From Blastomussa wellsi (lineage: Eukaryota; Cnidaria; Anthozoa; Scleractinia; Plerogyridae), in NCBI GenBank assembly GCA_947652115.1, contig OX393563.1:2543970-2607969 (forward strand): a DNA stretch of 64,000 nt, read 5' to 3'. Under the pieces are notes generated by a model. The model did not search any database and had not been told where the DNA came from. It was given only the letters and a program-made list of their open reading frames with translations. Positions 10,504-22,600 of this stretch are shown piece by piece. Position numbers and translations under genes: made by a program. Every line of letters starts with the position of its first letter. Within the stretch, counting starts at the first letter, position 1.

Positions 10504-12784
10504 TTTGATGCGGAAATCAATAGCCAACGTTCTTTCTTTCAGTCTTTCATTTGGTACGCAGTTGGTGCTATCTAGTTCGGCTCCAATATGTTGTGGCTTG
10601 ATTTCGGTGGAAGAATACCTAAAGACGCGTATTGGTGTCTATTGAAATAAAAACCTCATTGCATTGGGTGTATGTCAAAAGGGCCGGCAGTTTCCTGTTT
10701 AATAAACTCCCCAACAAACGGAGTCATCTTGAACGCTTGCCAAATGACAGCTACATCGACCTTTGGTTTTACAATTAATTGACCTTCTATCTGTTTTCTA
10801 GCTGTTGATCACCAAAAATAGCATTTGTTCTACAAAATAAACAAATAATGCATTTGAAAAACGTGTCTACAAAGAGCTTTGGATGACACCGCCCGTTAAA
10901 ATCCGCAACAAATGGCATTTGCTTCCATCTAATCCTGGAAGGAAAGGGTGGGCGGTCGGGCTGGAATATAAAATGAATAAATTTTTGATGAACATTAAGA
11001 TACCGAATACCTTTTTTAACTTTAGAAGCTCTTGACGGAAATATACTGTTATTTTTTTATTAGTTTGTGGTGCGCGACAGCCATAAGGAAAGGATCAGCG
11101 ACAGGCCTCACTGGAATTAATGTTGTCAGGCTAAATATCTCCCACCTGAAGTTCTCAATTGTGGATTGTCCCACTGGAGTGAACATTGCTTATAAAGGTG
11201 TCGTTGTTTCTCCCTTTGCAGCTTTTGGAATAAATACTACAAGGTTGAATGGTTTGGGCCCGCAGCGTATAAAATGTCAATCTTGCAAAATCCTGCAAAA
11301 CTATCAAGACCGCGTTGTGGTGAACAAAGGCTCTCATTTCACGGTATATTTTGAGGCTATGCAAGTTGAGAAGTTCAAATGGGATGAAACCACAAAGTGC
11401 CGTATGGGTTAAAAACAAACAAACAAACAAACAAGCGCTCTTCCTAGCCAGAATGCCACCCTTCATTATAATTTCTGTATCGATTCTGTAGGCTACGGCG
11501 GTCCTGAGCGAACATTCAGAGCCATCGAGAAGCGTGCGTGGCCTTAAGTTCTGTGTTCTCGAGACGTTTAATACCGGTTTGCAATAGTATTAATTAATTA
11601 TTTTTATTAATTATTTATTTTTAATCGATGTTGATTGTTTAGTAATTTGTGTTCGGTTTGTATTAAGCTTTCTAAGTTTTCATTGCTTCCTACGCGAGTT
11701 CGTTTCAACAAACGCATCATTTCCTCAGCTGGCACAACATTTGAGCGGGATTTTCGACGCGGGTAACCCTTTGACAATTTTAAAGTAATTATCTCTTTTT
11801 TCGTTCAACAAGCGGCAAGTTTAGTGATCAACAAAGAACATTTTATATATCTTTCAATATTACTCAAATACATGCATTTATTATATATATAGCGACAATT
11901 TTAGGTAATAAACCTTGCAGATAGAATTCTATATCTGCTATATTTTCACATGTGAGAAAAGCGATACGTCCAATCAGCTTCGCGTATAGCTTTCTTCACA
12001 TGTGAAAAATATAACCAATCAGCATCAAGAGTAGAACGACCTAACCAATCAGAGCGCGGGAATTCAAATGGTTTCCAACGAGGGGAAAACAACACGCTGC
12101 AAGTTTGCAAGCTCTCGAAGACAGTTTATGTTTTGGCGACAAATTTTGTACTTTTGAGAACTTTATGGAAAGGAAAGCCATCAGAAACACGCCAAGAAAA
12201 ACCTTGAGAACACAGTTATGATATGGAAATGCTAAAATCATTCTCCAGGCGGAGCGAAGACAAACTAAATGTCGATAAGGGAAAGCCAAGAAATGAAAGA
12301 CTTTCATTGTAGCTTTGATATAACGCAGCCGTGGACGTTCTAAGAAAATTCAAGCACTCTTGGGAAAACCAGGGTAAAGTAAATATTTCACTTTTGAATA
12401 TGGATTTCGTAATTATTGTTTAATGAACCGACTCCTTGTGTTATCACAACTTTTGTTCAAAAATTCGCCAGTTGATTTGCACGCAGTAGTTGATTCACTT
12501 ATGGCGACGTTTCTCGATGCGATAGCAAAAGCTTTTCTTTTAAAAAGTGTGAACACAGTGTGTTTTATGCCGCTATTTAAATAAAGTTCTTGTTTACGAT
12601 AGCTTGTCGTCGCCGTAATTTTTCTTTTCTATTTAAAAGAGATCTCGCTTGGAAAGCCATCAGAATGCATTTGCAGCTTCGTTTTCCTCGTAGCGCTGCG
12701 TTTAACTATTTAATTATAGACTAGAAAAATCGCTTTAAGTTTACAATGGTTGAGTACTCGTTATATATAATAAACAAATTACAG

Positions 12785-12921
12785 CATAGAAAGTGCTTTG
12801 TACGGATTATTATTCACTCGTCGCAAAACTTTGGAAAACTCACTCGTTCGCTGCGCTCACTCGTTCGTTTTCCAAAGTTTTGCAACTCGTGAATAAAAAT
12901 CCGTACGTCGCACTTTCTATG
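12785..12921. repeat. Near-perfect palindrome (137 bp)
   Basis: Arms run from CATAGAAAGTGC to its inverse GCACTTTCTATG, with AAAACTTTGGAAAAC / GTTTTCCAAAGTTTT and CTCACTCGTTCG repeats around the centre. Typical foldback MITE. Confidence 0.75.
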
Positions 12922-14374
12922 AAGTAATCTATATATACTTCATATTTTATTAATTACTAGATATTTAATTGACCAGGTGTCCTCAATTAGTATACACTGC
13001 TGTACTGCGGCTTCGACACAATTATAAATTTTTCATTCATTGTTTCATTCATTCATCTGATCGAGCCGAAGCGCACAAAGAATTCTGCGACCAAACCACC
13101 TGGCTAATGAGGCAAACAGATGGTCGGTTGTTAAATTCTTGTGTTGGGAAACTGATGAAACTTTAATTTCCCTTTTTTAAGCAGACAGTTGGTAGCTCGA
13201 TACAACAATTTTCGCGTAAATCTCTCTCGTCGACTCTATGTTGATTCCTAAAAGTAAATTAAAAAAATACTAAATTTATGTATTGAATTGCAGTCGTTTT
13301 ACAAGATAAAACAAATTAAAGGACAGTGAAACAAGAACACTGACATAAATGCTTTCCTGTGATAAACTGGCTGTTCTGTTCTATGCAGGCTCTTTGTGGA
13401 GTACGTAAGTGGCAAGTTTTACATCGGAAACAACATTGAAATACTGCTTTCAGATTCCCTAAAAGTCAAGGCAATCCCCGATTCCCTCTATGAGACTTGC
13501 GCGAAGATAATCACGGTAACTGTATTCATCTTCGCGCGTGAAGTCTCAAGGACGTCTCACCTCGTTAAACTTCACAGCCACACAGCTCCATCTTTAAACA
13601 AGGCCAGTTAGAAGATCCTAATTAAGGGAACAACTCGCAGAGCGCATGAAATGATCGGCTTTTGTAGATCATGCTTCACAGTTCCACTAGCACCAATGTT
13701 GCCTTGGAATATCTGAAAGGAATTGAAATAGAGAAAGATGTGAAAAGTCAAACAACTAACGTTAAAAGGAAGGTGAACAAATTTGTGGAATTGAAGGACA
13801 AAATCTGACGATGAACTGGTAGGGTTATATAGCTCTCTCCTTTAGTGATTGTTCTTGCAAACTGTTCGGTTTAAATTAAAAGTTGATTTTATCACCAACT
13901 TTAATAATAACTAACAATGAATGGAGAGTGCAGATAGTAAGTGACTCGCCTGGAAATGGCCTACAACTCATCATTTACCCTACCCACCCTCCACCCCTCA
14001 GCAAAGATGATACGCACAAAATATATTGTGCCAAACAAACTTGTTTCCTGACTCCTGCTTGTGCTTCAAAGAGTACTGAGACACCCGCGATCTGTCATAC
14101 TTGCTTCCTTGTGCTTTTAACGCTGTTATCCGTGGTGCTGAAAATCAACTTGAATAAAAACATTAAATAGAAAATAAATCAGCCATGTTCGCAGACCAGC
14201 CATATGGCCCGTTAAGTCGTCCCCACTGTGGTGAGCTCAATATACGATTGAGACTGGGAGATTTGCATGTCCCCAATTTGCTATCCGCCATGCAAAGGGG
14301 AAGTCAACAATAACAATAATAATATAAATGAATTCAAACTTGTTTAAATACGGATGTTGTGATACTTTTATTAC

Positions 14375-14545
14375 CGTTCGTTGTATGTATGGCTTCATGG
14401 CTCGGTTGTTTGAGGGTCGCGTCGGTATCGCAGAGGTCACTGGTTCGAATCTCGTTATTCCAATTGCTTAAATTGGAAGTTCACTGCAATGATCATTACC
14501 GCAGCTCATATATGAATTATTTCATATACTTTACGTCATTGTTAG
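14375..14545 (+). mobile_element. tRNA-derived SINE
   Basis: tRNA-like head with B box GGTTCGAATCTCG, then the shared tail CAATTGCTTAAATTGGAAG, TTCACTGCAATGATC, ending ATGAATTATTTCATATACTT. Same family as 24325-24495 and 20700-20795. Confidence 0.65.
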
Positions 14546-15904
14546 AAGGGTTGCTTTATCTTATGCTAGCCAATAATCTGTCAACCGGATAATTTGTCGC
14601 GTACATTTGCTACGATAAAGTGTCCAAATCAATTCAATTTATTTCCTCTTTACGTAGTTACTTAATTCAGTTACAAACATTTGTAATTGTTGGCGATGTT
14701 TCTATTGTATTAATGACTGTATTAGTGGTTACAAGGACGTAAAACGCAGTGTGGATGTCGACATGGCAAACTGGTGAGTACAATGGGTGTTATTCCCCTT
14801 TGAAAAATCCTTGCTACGCCCATGACTGGTTATGCATGAATCACCATTTCATTCTCGAAACGTTTATTTCCGGTTATATTATGGTTCTTACTGGTTATAG
14901 TGACAACATGACTGGTTTACGAGGTGTGGAGTGCAATAGTTGTTTTTGACGCGTTGAACACAATATTCCTTGGATATGAAATCAAACGGGATGTCTATGA
15001 AAAAAAGTGGATTGGGGGAAAAGAAGTCCCACACGGAAATGGTGATTATAACGATGATGAGTTACGGTGGTGGTGGTGGCGGTGGCGATGATGATAGTGG
15101 TGATGACGAAACGATTTTCATGCGGCGTCAAGTGGGTTGGCAATGGCAATGATTCTGCACTGATCCGCACGCTCCAGGTGCAAGTCCTACAGAATGCTAC
15201 TGCATGTAATTTTGCAGGCAGTTCACCATTTTAACTTCTCTTTCTGCGCCTTGTCGTATTGAAGCCGACTAATTTATTTTGTATATTTAAAAACTGTCTC
15301 TGGTAAAGTAAACAGCAATCCTGCGACAGGTTGATGAAAATTATTTCATTTTTCTCTTATGTTTTTATTTTTCTAAAAATGTTGAGGCCGACTAGCGGCC
15401 GAATAAACGAACTGATATCGACTTAGGTCACGTCACTTAGTAGCACATGGTTGGTGAAAAGAGAAACGAGTTTCGTGTCGGGGAACGCGATTGTTATGTT
15501 TGTTTGCCACAGTTTTTATACCTTTCTCGCCTTTTATCGCACAGAATATGTAAGTATGAGGTTTGCAATTTCCGTTTACCCAAATGTGTTGTTGATTTAG
15601 GTTTTTTTTGTTCAGTTTTTTACCGTAGGTGTAGGCGTAATCGTAGGCCTAGATCAAGTCAAGACAGTGTGAAATGGAAATGGTGGAAATGTTTGTAATG
15701 GCATTTGTGCACGATCACGTCGATGATCTGGATAATAGCGATGTGTTCTGCAAATACGTGTTGAAAAAACTCTGTTGCGAATTGTCCCCAACACAAAATA
15801 ATAAAGTAACTATTTTAAAACAAAATAACATATTTTTATTTTAACTAAAAATGTAATTAATTTCAACAAACTTTTTAACATTAATTTTCTAATAAAGAGT
15901 TCTT

Positions 15905-16010
15905 ATTAAGCGGACGTTTTCTCGTTTGATCCATTTTGTCAGTTTACCGTCATCAAACAATGCCGACACAAAAACTGACACAAATTCTGTTGCAGAAATC
16001 CTGCAACAGG
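15905..16010 (-). pseudogene. Degenerate copy of the last exon of gene B
   Basis: The minus strand reads FDDGKLTKWIKRENVRLI, close to FDDGKMTKWVRRENLRLV of the true last exon at 16230-16290. The copy lacks the first Tudor-like half and shows an added V-S-A stretch. Sequence just upstream in the copy (near 15998-16060) recurs again at 15310-15370. Confidence 0.7.
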
Positions 16011-16209
16011 TTGATGAGAACTATTTCCTTTTCTATTTACGTTTTCACTTTGCTCAAAAATTAATGAAGTCAATACTTTAAAACATGTTTTTGCTTCAAC
16101 TACAAATGTTATTTTGAAGCACTTTTACTGTAACGTCGCGGAGTAATTCAGTTCTACAAAGAGTCCATTTTAGTTTGAACCTTTTGTTACCCTGCCTCAG
16201 TTCCCTATG

Positions 16210-16601
16210 TTAGACGTTACCATCACAGAAGCGTGGTCGCTTTACTAAGCGGAGGTTTTCTCGTCTGACCCATTTTGTCATTTTACCGTCATCAAAATTT
16301 ACTGACACAAGTTCTGATCCTGAAGTAGCTATGACAGTACCAGTTCGATACCAAACTGGACGATCTTCTCTGTGTTCAGCTATAACTAGTGAATCAACGG
16401 TGATATCCTCCATTAATGGAACTTTATCCAATATAAGCCATGGGTCAGTTCTTGGGTAACTGCGTGTTTGGTCTTTATTTATTTTCAAGGCGATATCAAG
16501 GTGTGTCTGATTAAGCTTTGTGATGTAAGCTCTGTAGTAGTTGAAAGCATCGTTATTGTACGCCCACATTCCCCAGAACATTGATCCAACCAGGATACAA
16601 T
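16210..16601 (-). CDS. Gene B exon 24: C-terminal tandem Tudor/SH3-like module, stop
   Basis: 392 nt ending in TAA. Two related beta-barrel-like halves are visible: VGSMFWGMW with NYYRAYITKL, and DSLVIAEHRED with VWYRTGTVIA, SVNFDDGKMTKWVRRENLRLV. The second half resembles Tudor-like (DUF4537/agenet type) folds. Cysteines at each end (DCIL and RFCDG) could clasp the pair. A possible poly(A) signal (AATAAA) lies at 15840-15835. The family call is tentative; the reading frame and splice acceptor are good. Confidence 0.75.
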
Positions 16602-19600
16602 CTAAGGGAAACAGAAAAAGTTACTTTCAACAGGGACGTAGCTACTAGTACCTACATACGCACGTGCGTCCCTCAAAATGTCGAGCAACAACAAAAAAAA
16701 AATGCAATTCTGAGTTTCCTGGGAAGAACAATGCAAAACAGCAACAAAGAACCTAGTTGCCATGTCGAATAAAGAAACGAGGCTTATGCATACAACATCG
16801 TAAATTTTGATCATGAAGAAAATTTAACCAAGCCACGTGAAAAATGTTTGGGACTTAACAAAGGGAGGATGGAGAGGTATTTGGAAAATTGTGCGTACCT
16901 CTGGAAAATCCTGGCTACGCCTCTTCTTTAGTTTATATGTTTTCAAACTCAGATCAGAAAAATCCTCTGGGCAAGGACGAGAACCAATAATAAACTAAAC
17001 TAACATACGACGCCAAGCTCGGTAATCAAACCCAGGCTACCATTGGTTGGCGAGCGCTCTCACCACTAATCAATCCTCACTTACCTAATAATAATATTGT
17101 GGGCTCAGGTTTTAACTCCATTTTTTTAAAGTGCACTGCAAATTCTGCCTATTTATAGCATTGAAACTTTACTTAAAACTTGGCATCAGTAAGGGACACG
17201 GGTCTATCACAGTGGTTTATTCTTGGGTTGACGTCAACCCAGGAATAGTTTTTTCCCGAACATTTGAATGCTATAAAAAGTCAGCATTTGGGAAAAAAGG
17301 AAAAACGAAATGCGTTTCGAACTGGTGCAAAGGTTTACTTGAGCGAAAAAAAAATATTTTGGGGTTAGGTGCATTTTAAGGTTACGACCATGACGACCGA
17401 GTTTTTTAATTTTTATTGGTCACCGAAAGTGGGATTTCTGTGATTGGAGATTGATTTATTTTGATTAGTTGCGTACACAAACGTCTTCAATGAGAGTATT
17501 TTGACAACTAATTAAGAAGCAGCAACAAATATGGAGCTCCCCATCAGCCTTTTAAGCTGGCCTAGGACATATTTTACATCGTTAGGGCCCGTTTCTACAT
17601 TGCTTGTTTCGTATTATTATATAGTAAATTATTATTGTTACTAATTATTACTTAAATTTCCTTGTTATTAAATAATATTTTAGCGCTAAGTTATACCTAG
17701 CTTATTAGTCCTTAACTTTAATTTTATATCTTGCAATTTTTGGAATGTTTAGCATATCTTGTAATTCTTACACGGCATGTCTGAAAACCAGCTTGCTGAG
17801 CCATTTACCGTGTTTTAAATAAAGTTGATTGATTGATTGATTGACTGCTTAATCTGCTGGGTTGTAACCTCCCAGCCCGAAAAAAAATTACACAATTTCC
17901 GAATGTGTTAGCATTGAACAGGTATGCAATCGCCCGGCAGCCTGTCCGGCTGCCCAGTTCGTACGCCCATGGGAACCCCCATTTTCCCAGACTCGTCCCA
18001 GTTTGGATATAGAGCTTAGAGTGCTAAAAAATTGATTATTTAACAATTATTCCATGAGCCCGCGTTGGATATGAGGTGATAAATAACCAACGAGTTCATA
18101 GCGCGAGTTGGTTATAGTCACCTCATATCCAACAAGGGCGAATGGAATAATTGATTTCGTAAATTCTCAACCTCGGTTATTGTCGTAAGTGTATGAAAAG
18201 GCGGCAAAATCAGTGGTAAGTTGAATGAAACACACGAGGAAGCCAATGTTGTTTTATACCGTCGCAAAAAATTGCCGCTTCGTCTGCCACATTTACTGTG
18301 TTGCTTTGAAAGCTTGGCCCCGCTGGAACTGACAAGCCTAGTCCAGATATAAGGTAACGAACTCTACTGAATTGCTAGCCTTATTTATGCTGATACTCTG
18401 TTTTCACTTTCTGAACAAAATTGTGTTGATCAGTTTCGGATCTTCCCGTAAACGCAGTTGTTTTTGTTGTATATTTTTAACATTTTCGATTAAATGTTTC
18501 GCATCGAACTCAATGGTTCTTGATAGAGTTTACCTGATTGCTTTAACGGAAAATGCTTTTATATTTAACGACTGAGTCGTCTTTTGTAAGTATTTCTTCT
18601 CGTGGCGAGCAAAATTGTAAGCACATAACCCGTCCATTTTCCATATAAGGTAAAACCTCGGTTATTCGCTATTAACCTAGGTTTTGTGAGCCAATCAGAA
18701 AGCTGGAAATGCAATAACCGAGGTTGAGAATTACTTATGAAGCTTAGCATATAGAATATTAATTTAATAGTAACGCTGAAAAAAGTCTGTATCGTTTGTC
18801 TGCTACAAGGAACTTACCTGGCGTAGGGTCACAACCGTACAATTCCATTCTCAAGCAGACTAACTCTCCGTCAACAGTCAGAGGATTGATGCGAACAGTC
18901 TTGGTAACGAATGGTTCTTTAAACTTGTATTTCACGACAGACCGTTCGTCCTTGTTTGCCTCGACATTCTTTAAAGGAATACAGAATAACCACGCGATCA
19001 GTTGCTAAGATAGCTAGTCCTACTTACAGTCAACTGAGCAGCTCAAACGTTCCTACCAAGGGCGAACTAATGAATTCATTATCGCAAATTTGATTTTATT
19101 ACTGGTTTCAATAAAAGAGTTTAATATTGAAAAGAATACTCGATTCAAAAATTGACTGTTGACTGGATTATTATCTGAGAAAAAAACATAAAATAATAAC
19201 AAAACAAAACAAAAACAAGCAAACAAAAGTAGGCGAAACCTCATGTGTCCTACTTTTCTTATTCCGCCAGTCCAATCAAAATTCGAATTTTAAATTGAGT
19301 GTTTTGAAGCAGATTATTGAGCCCAGTAGTGAAGCCAAATTTGCGATAATGTTCTCATAATGGAACGTTTAAGCTATTTTGACTAAAACGATGTAATGTG
19401 AAGTAAATAAAAATCTGTTAAAATACAAACAAAAAACTTGATTATTTATCTTGATTATTTAGTTGGAATATCACAACACCAGCACCGCCTCACACACATA
19501 CATTAGCAACGACAACAGCACATGTCCAATCTCCAGTACCAGGAAAAAACCAATACCAAACCAGCATCAACAACCCGGTACATCCTCCCTGGCAGCCACA

Positions 19601-22600
19601 CGTACAAAAAACATCACCAGTTTCTAGCAGTATCTATCACTACCAGCATCAACAGCATTAGCACCAACACAGACACCAATATTACTACCACCATCCCATG
19701 TTAACCACTAGCCACAACCAGAGCCACTGCAGTAGCATCAGAATAAGCATCTGCACCGTCTTTGCATAAGCGGCATTAGAAGAATAACAACAGAAGTATA
19801 AAGTCAAATTGGTTGTGGTTGGACATACAGAATAGTCAACTGATATACTTATTCCAGCCTTGGTTATTTTGAAAATTACAAAAACCAAATCCAGAAATTA
19901 TTTTGGTACACACTGTTCTGAGCAAAATTTGACTTAAATGATTACTTTATTTATTCCCTACTTTAAATTGTCTTTTCTTAGCCATTTTGTCGTTGGGTAT
20001 TGGTAAAAACAAGTGTCATAAAAATCCACGAAATTGTGGCCAAAGACAAGAAAATCGATTTTGCTGAAATGTCAACAGTCTTGCAGGACTTGGTAAAAAC
20101 TGAAAGATACTGAGTCTATGGAGACACCCTTCCAGGTTTGATAAACTTGGATTGTTCATCGATCGCGAGGGAAGACGACTTTCGTTTCTTTTTTTTTAAC
20201 CTCATCCCCGTCGCCTTTACCCTTGTCCCTCCTTTCGCTTTGCTGGGCAAAATCATTAATTATAAATGTAGGATAATGTCAGTTCTTTTGAAAGATTTAA
20301 TAATGAGGTGACTATGGGAATTTGCTCATAGACCTATATTATTTCAGTCAGGCATGCCTTCAATTAAAGGGGTTATGTGCCTTTAGCTCATAGACATATT
20401 ACACCAGCTCATGGCTTGCTTGTTTGTATGTCTATCCAAGCGAGGGATATGTAGCACCCAGCTTTATTATTTATTTCAGACATAAAGGTTATTCTTTTTT
20501 AATTACACAGGACAGAGAATTTTTCACTTCCCGAAAAGGTCTTGAGGGAAGGGCGGGTAAGCTAAGAAATTAAAGTGCACCTAACCCCCAAATTTAATTG
20601 CATCTGGAAGAATACTATTTTCAGTTCCGCGTACTCTTTTGTCAGTCGCTTGGCATTCTTTATTTCTCTCAGATCCTCGCAAAACGAATCAACTAACAGT
20701 GGTGGAAATTCACTGCGATATTCATTCTTCAATTTCATCTACATCCGCAGTTCAAACATGAATTATTTCATATACTTTACATTAGTAGTGAATGAGACTG
20801 ACGAAGCGGTCGTTCTCCTTCTACGTCATAGACGAGGTTTTGTTTTACCAAAGTAAAAGATTCCAATCATCATCCCATTTTGAACGTAACTAATTGGGTA
20901 ACTAACTTCATGTGTATTAATTCCAACAGTGTTCTGCAAAGATCAGAGCGGAAGTAACGCAAAATGAAAGTGACATCGCTCTCAAGAAAAACGGTAAAGT
21001 AAGCCACGTCTTAGTGACAACTGAAATTTCACTCAAGCATTTATACCGCTCAATTTTTTTTTGATTTTATTTTTTTTACCTTAATGCTTTCGCCATTACT
21101 TTATTATTTCCGTATTTTGTGGTCGGAAAAAAAAAATCTTAAAATATGATAATTACAATTTCCTAAAAATATACAGAGAATAGCTTGAGTTTTTTGTTGC
21201 CATAGTAATTGTAATCAATGTGGTGATTGCTAGATTTAGACGACAGGAATTAATTGATTGGCTTATGTAACTGTCCGATTACAGGTGTCCGATTACAGCC
21301 AACTGTCCGATTACAACTTCGCAGATTAATTAATGCAAAATACAGCAGTTTATGCACCAATCAGTTGTGAGGAAATTGTAATAGTTATGATTAATCCATA
21401 AATTATTTAGAATATCTGACACTATTTTAAGACTGTAAATAGTATTGGTAGATTTATTAATATCAAGTACATGAATCGCCTGTAGTGCTACGTGGCTCTT
21501 ACCTTTGGTGATCCTGACTCGTTGTAAATTACAATTGTTTTGCCGGCCATGAAACTGATTCTGTACATTTTAACCCACTTGTTTTGCCTTGGTCCTCCCT
21601 GTGTAGCTATCGCTGTAAGTTTGTAATTTCTATCGAGGTCAATTTGTAGGTAACTTTGGATTGTTGGACACCACGCAGAGGGACCATTCAGTCGAGCAGC
21701 ACTGGGTCGCAAGCCAGAATGACGTGCAGGTGACGTGATCCTGATATCTGAATTTTTGGTGTCCTCCAAACCAAGAGGCGTTTCACAATCTAAAATACGC
21801 AATTACAAGTTACATTCGTCTTTGAGTTATTGAGCACGAGGTACGTGGAGTATCATTCACTGAAAATATCATTTCTAACCATAAAGGTTGGCTTGCCAAA
21901 ATATTAGTAATTGTAGGAAGAATGAGAGTGTTGGTTGTAATACAACTAAGTGACAGAGATTAAAAACGTAGTTAAAGAAATTTAAAACGGAAGATAAAAA
22001 TTCGCGTTCTGGGAGAACTATCCAAGACAATACCAGTGCAATTAATTACTTTTAATTTAACCTCGTTTCAGAAATAGTTATCATTTCGATGTTTTGTATC
22101 TTCTAGGCCATATATTTTATTTTGTTTTGATATGTTTGTAAATGGTAACAAGGTTGACATCTACTTACCAGAGCACACAGGCCTCGAATCGGACCATTTC
22201 CCATTCTGACAGAATATCACACGACTCCCAATTAGGTCCAATGGAGGATTGCATTTGAAGGTCACATTTGCTCTGCTTCGATAATCATCGCCCTCTTTTG
22301 TACCACTACCAGGTGTGCCAGGGTCGTTGCATCGAGCTGTCAAAGTTAAGTTACACGAACGAGTTAACCAGGCTAGTGAAATCAATTGGAATTGTGCATT
22401 CTAATGCTGCTATAAGATAATTAAATACAATGTTATACCATTTGGCTGCATAGTTATTTTCTCAGATCTAAAATGAGTTTTTCCATATAAATGATTCAAG
22501 AGGTCTGCGTATGGATTCTCTGTACGGTTCTAGGCCTGGAAGGTTAGACGGCTTAAATCCCATTCACACCAACAAAGGGTTCATAGGGTTCTTGTAAGCC

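Larger units (their letters stand above)
10504..16209. other. Intergenic region between genes B and C
   Basis: No supported host gene. It holds two ORFs of unknown meaning near 11032-11466 (opposite strands, overlapping, no recognised domain), a short foldback at 11955-12035 (TTTTCACATGTGA arms), palindromes at 12785-12921 and 13491-13549, a SINE at 14375-14545, a GGT/GAT-rich run at 15060-15105, and degenerate copies of gene B 3' sequence from about 15300. Confidence 0.6.

Noticed and set aside
11032..11466. Overlapping ORFs of 126 aa (plus) and 103 aa (minus)
   Set aside because: No recognised domain, non-ATG start on the plus strand, and no splice or codon evidence. Left as unknown non-coding sequence.
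14970..15170. Gly/Asp-rich ORF and its antisense partner
   Set aside because: Produced by a GGT/GAT simple-repeat run.
15447..15698. 83-aa plus-strand ORF
   Set aside because: No domain, no conserved start context, and it lies in duplicated non-coding sequence downstream of gene B.
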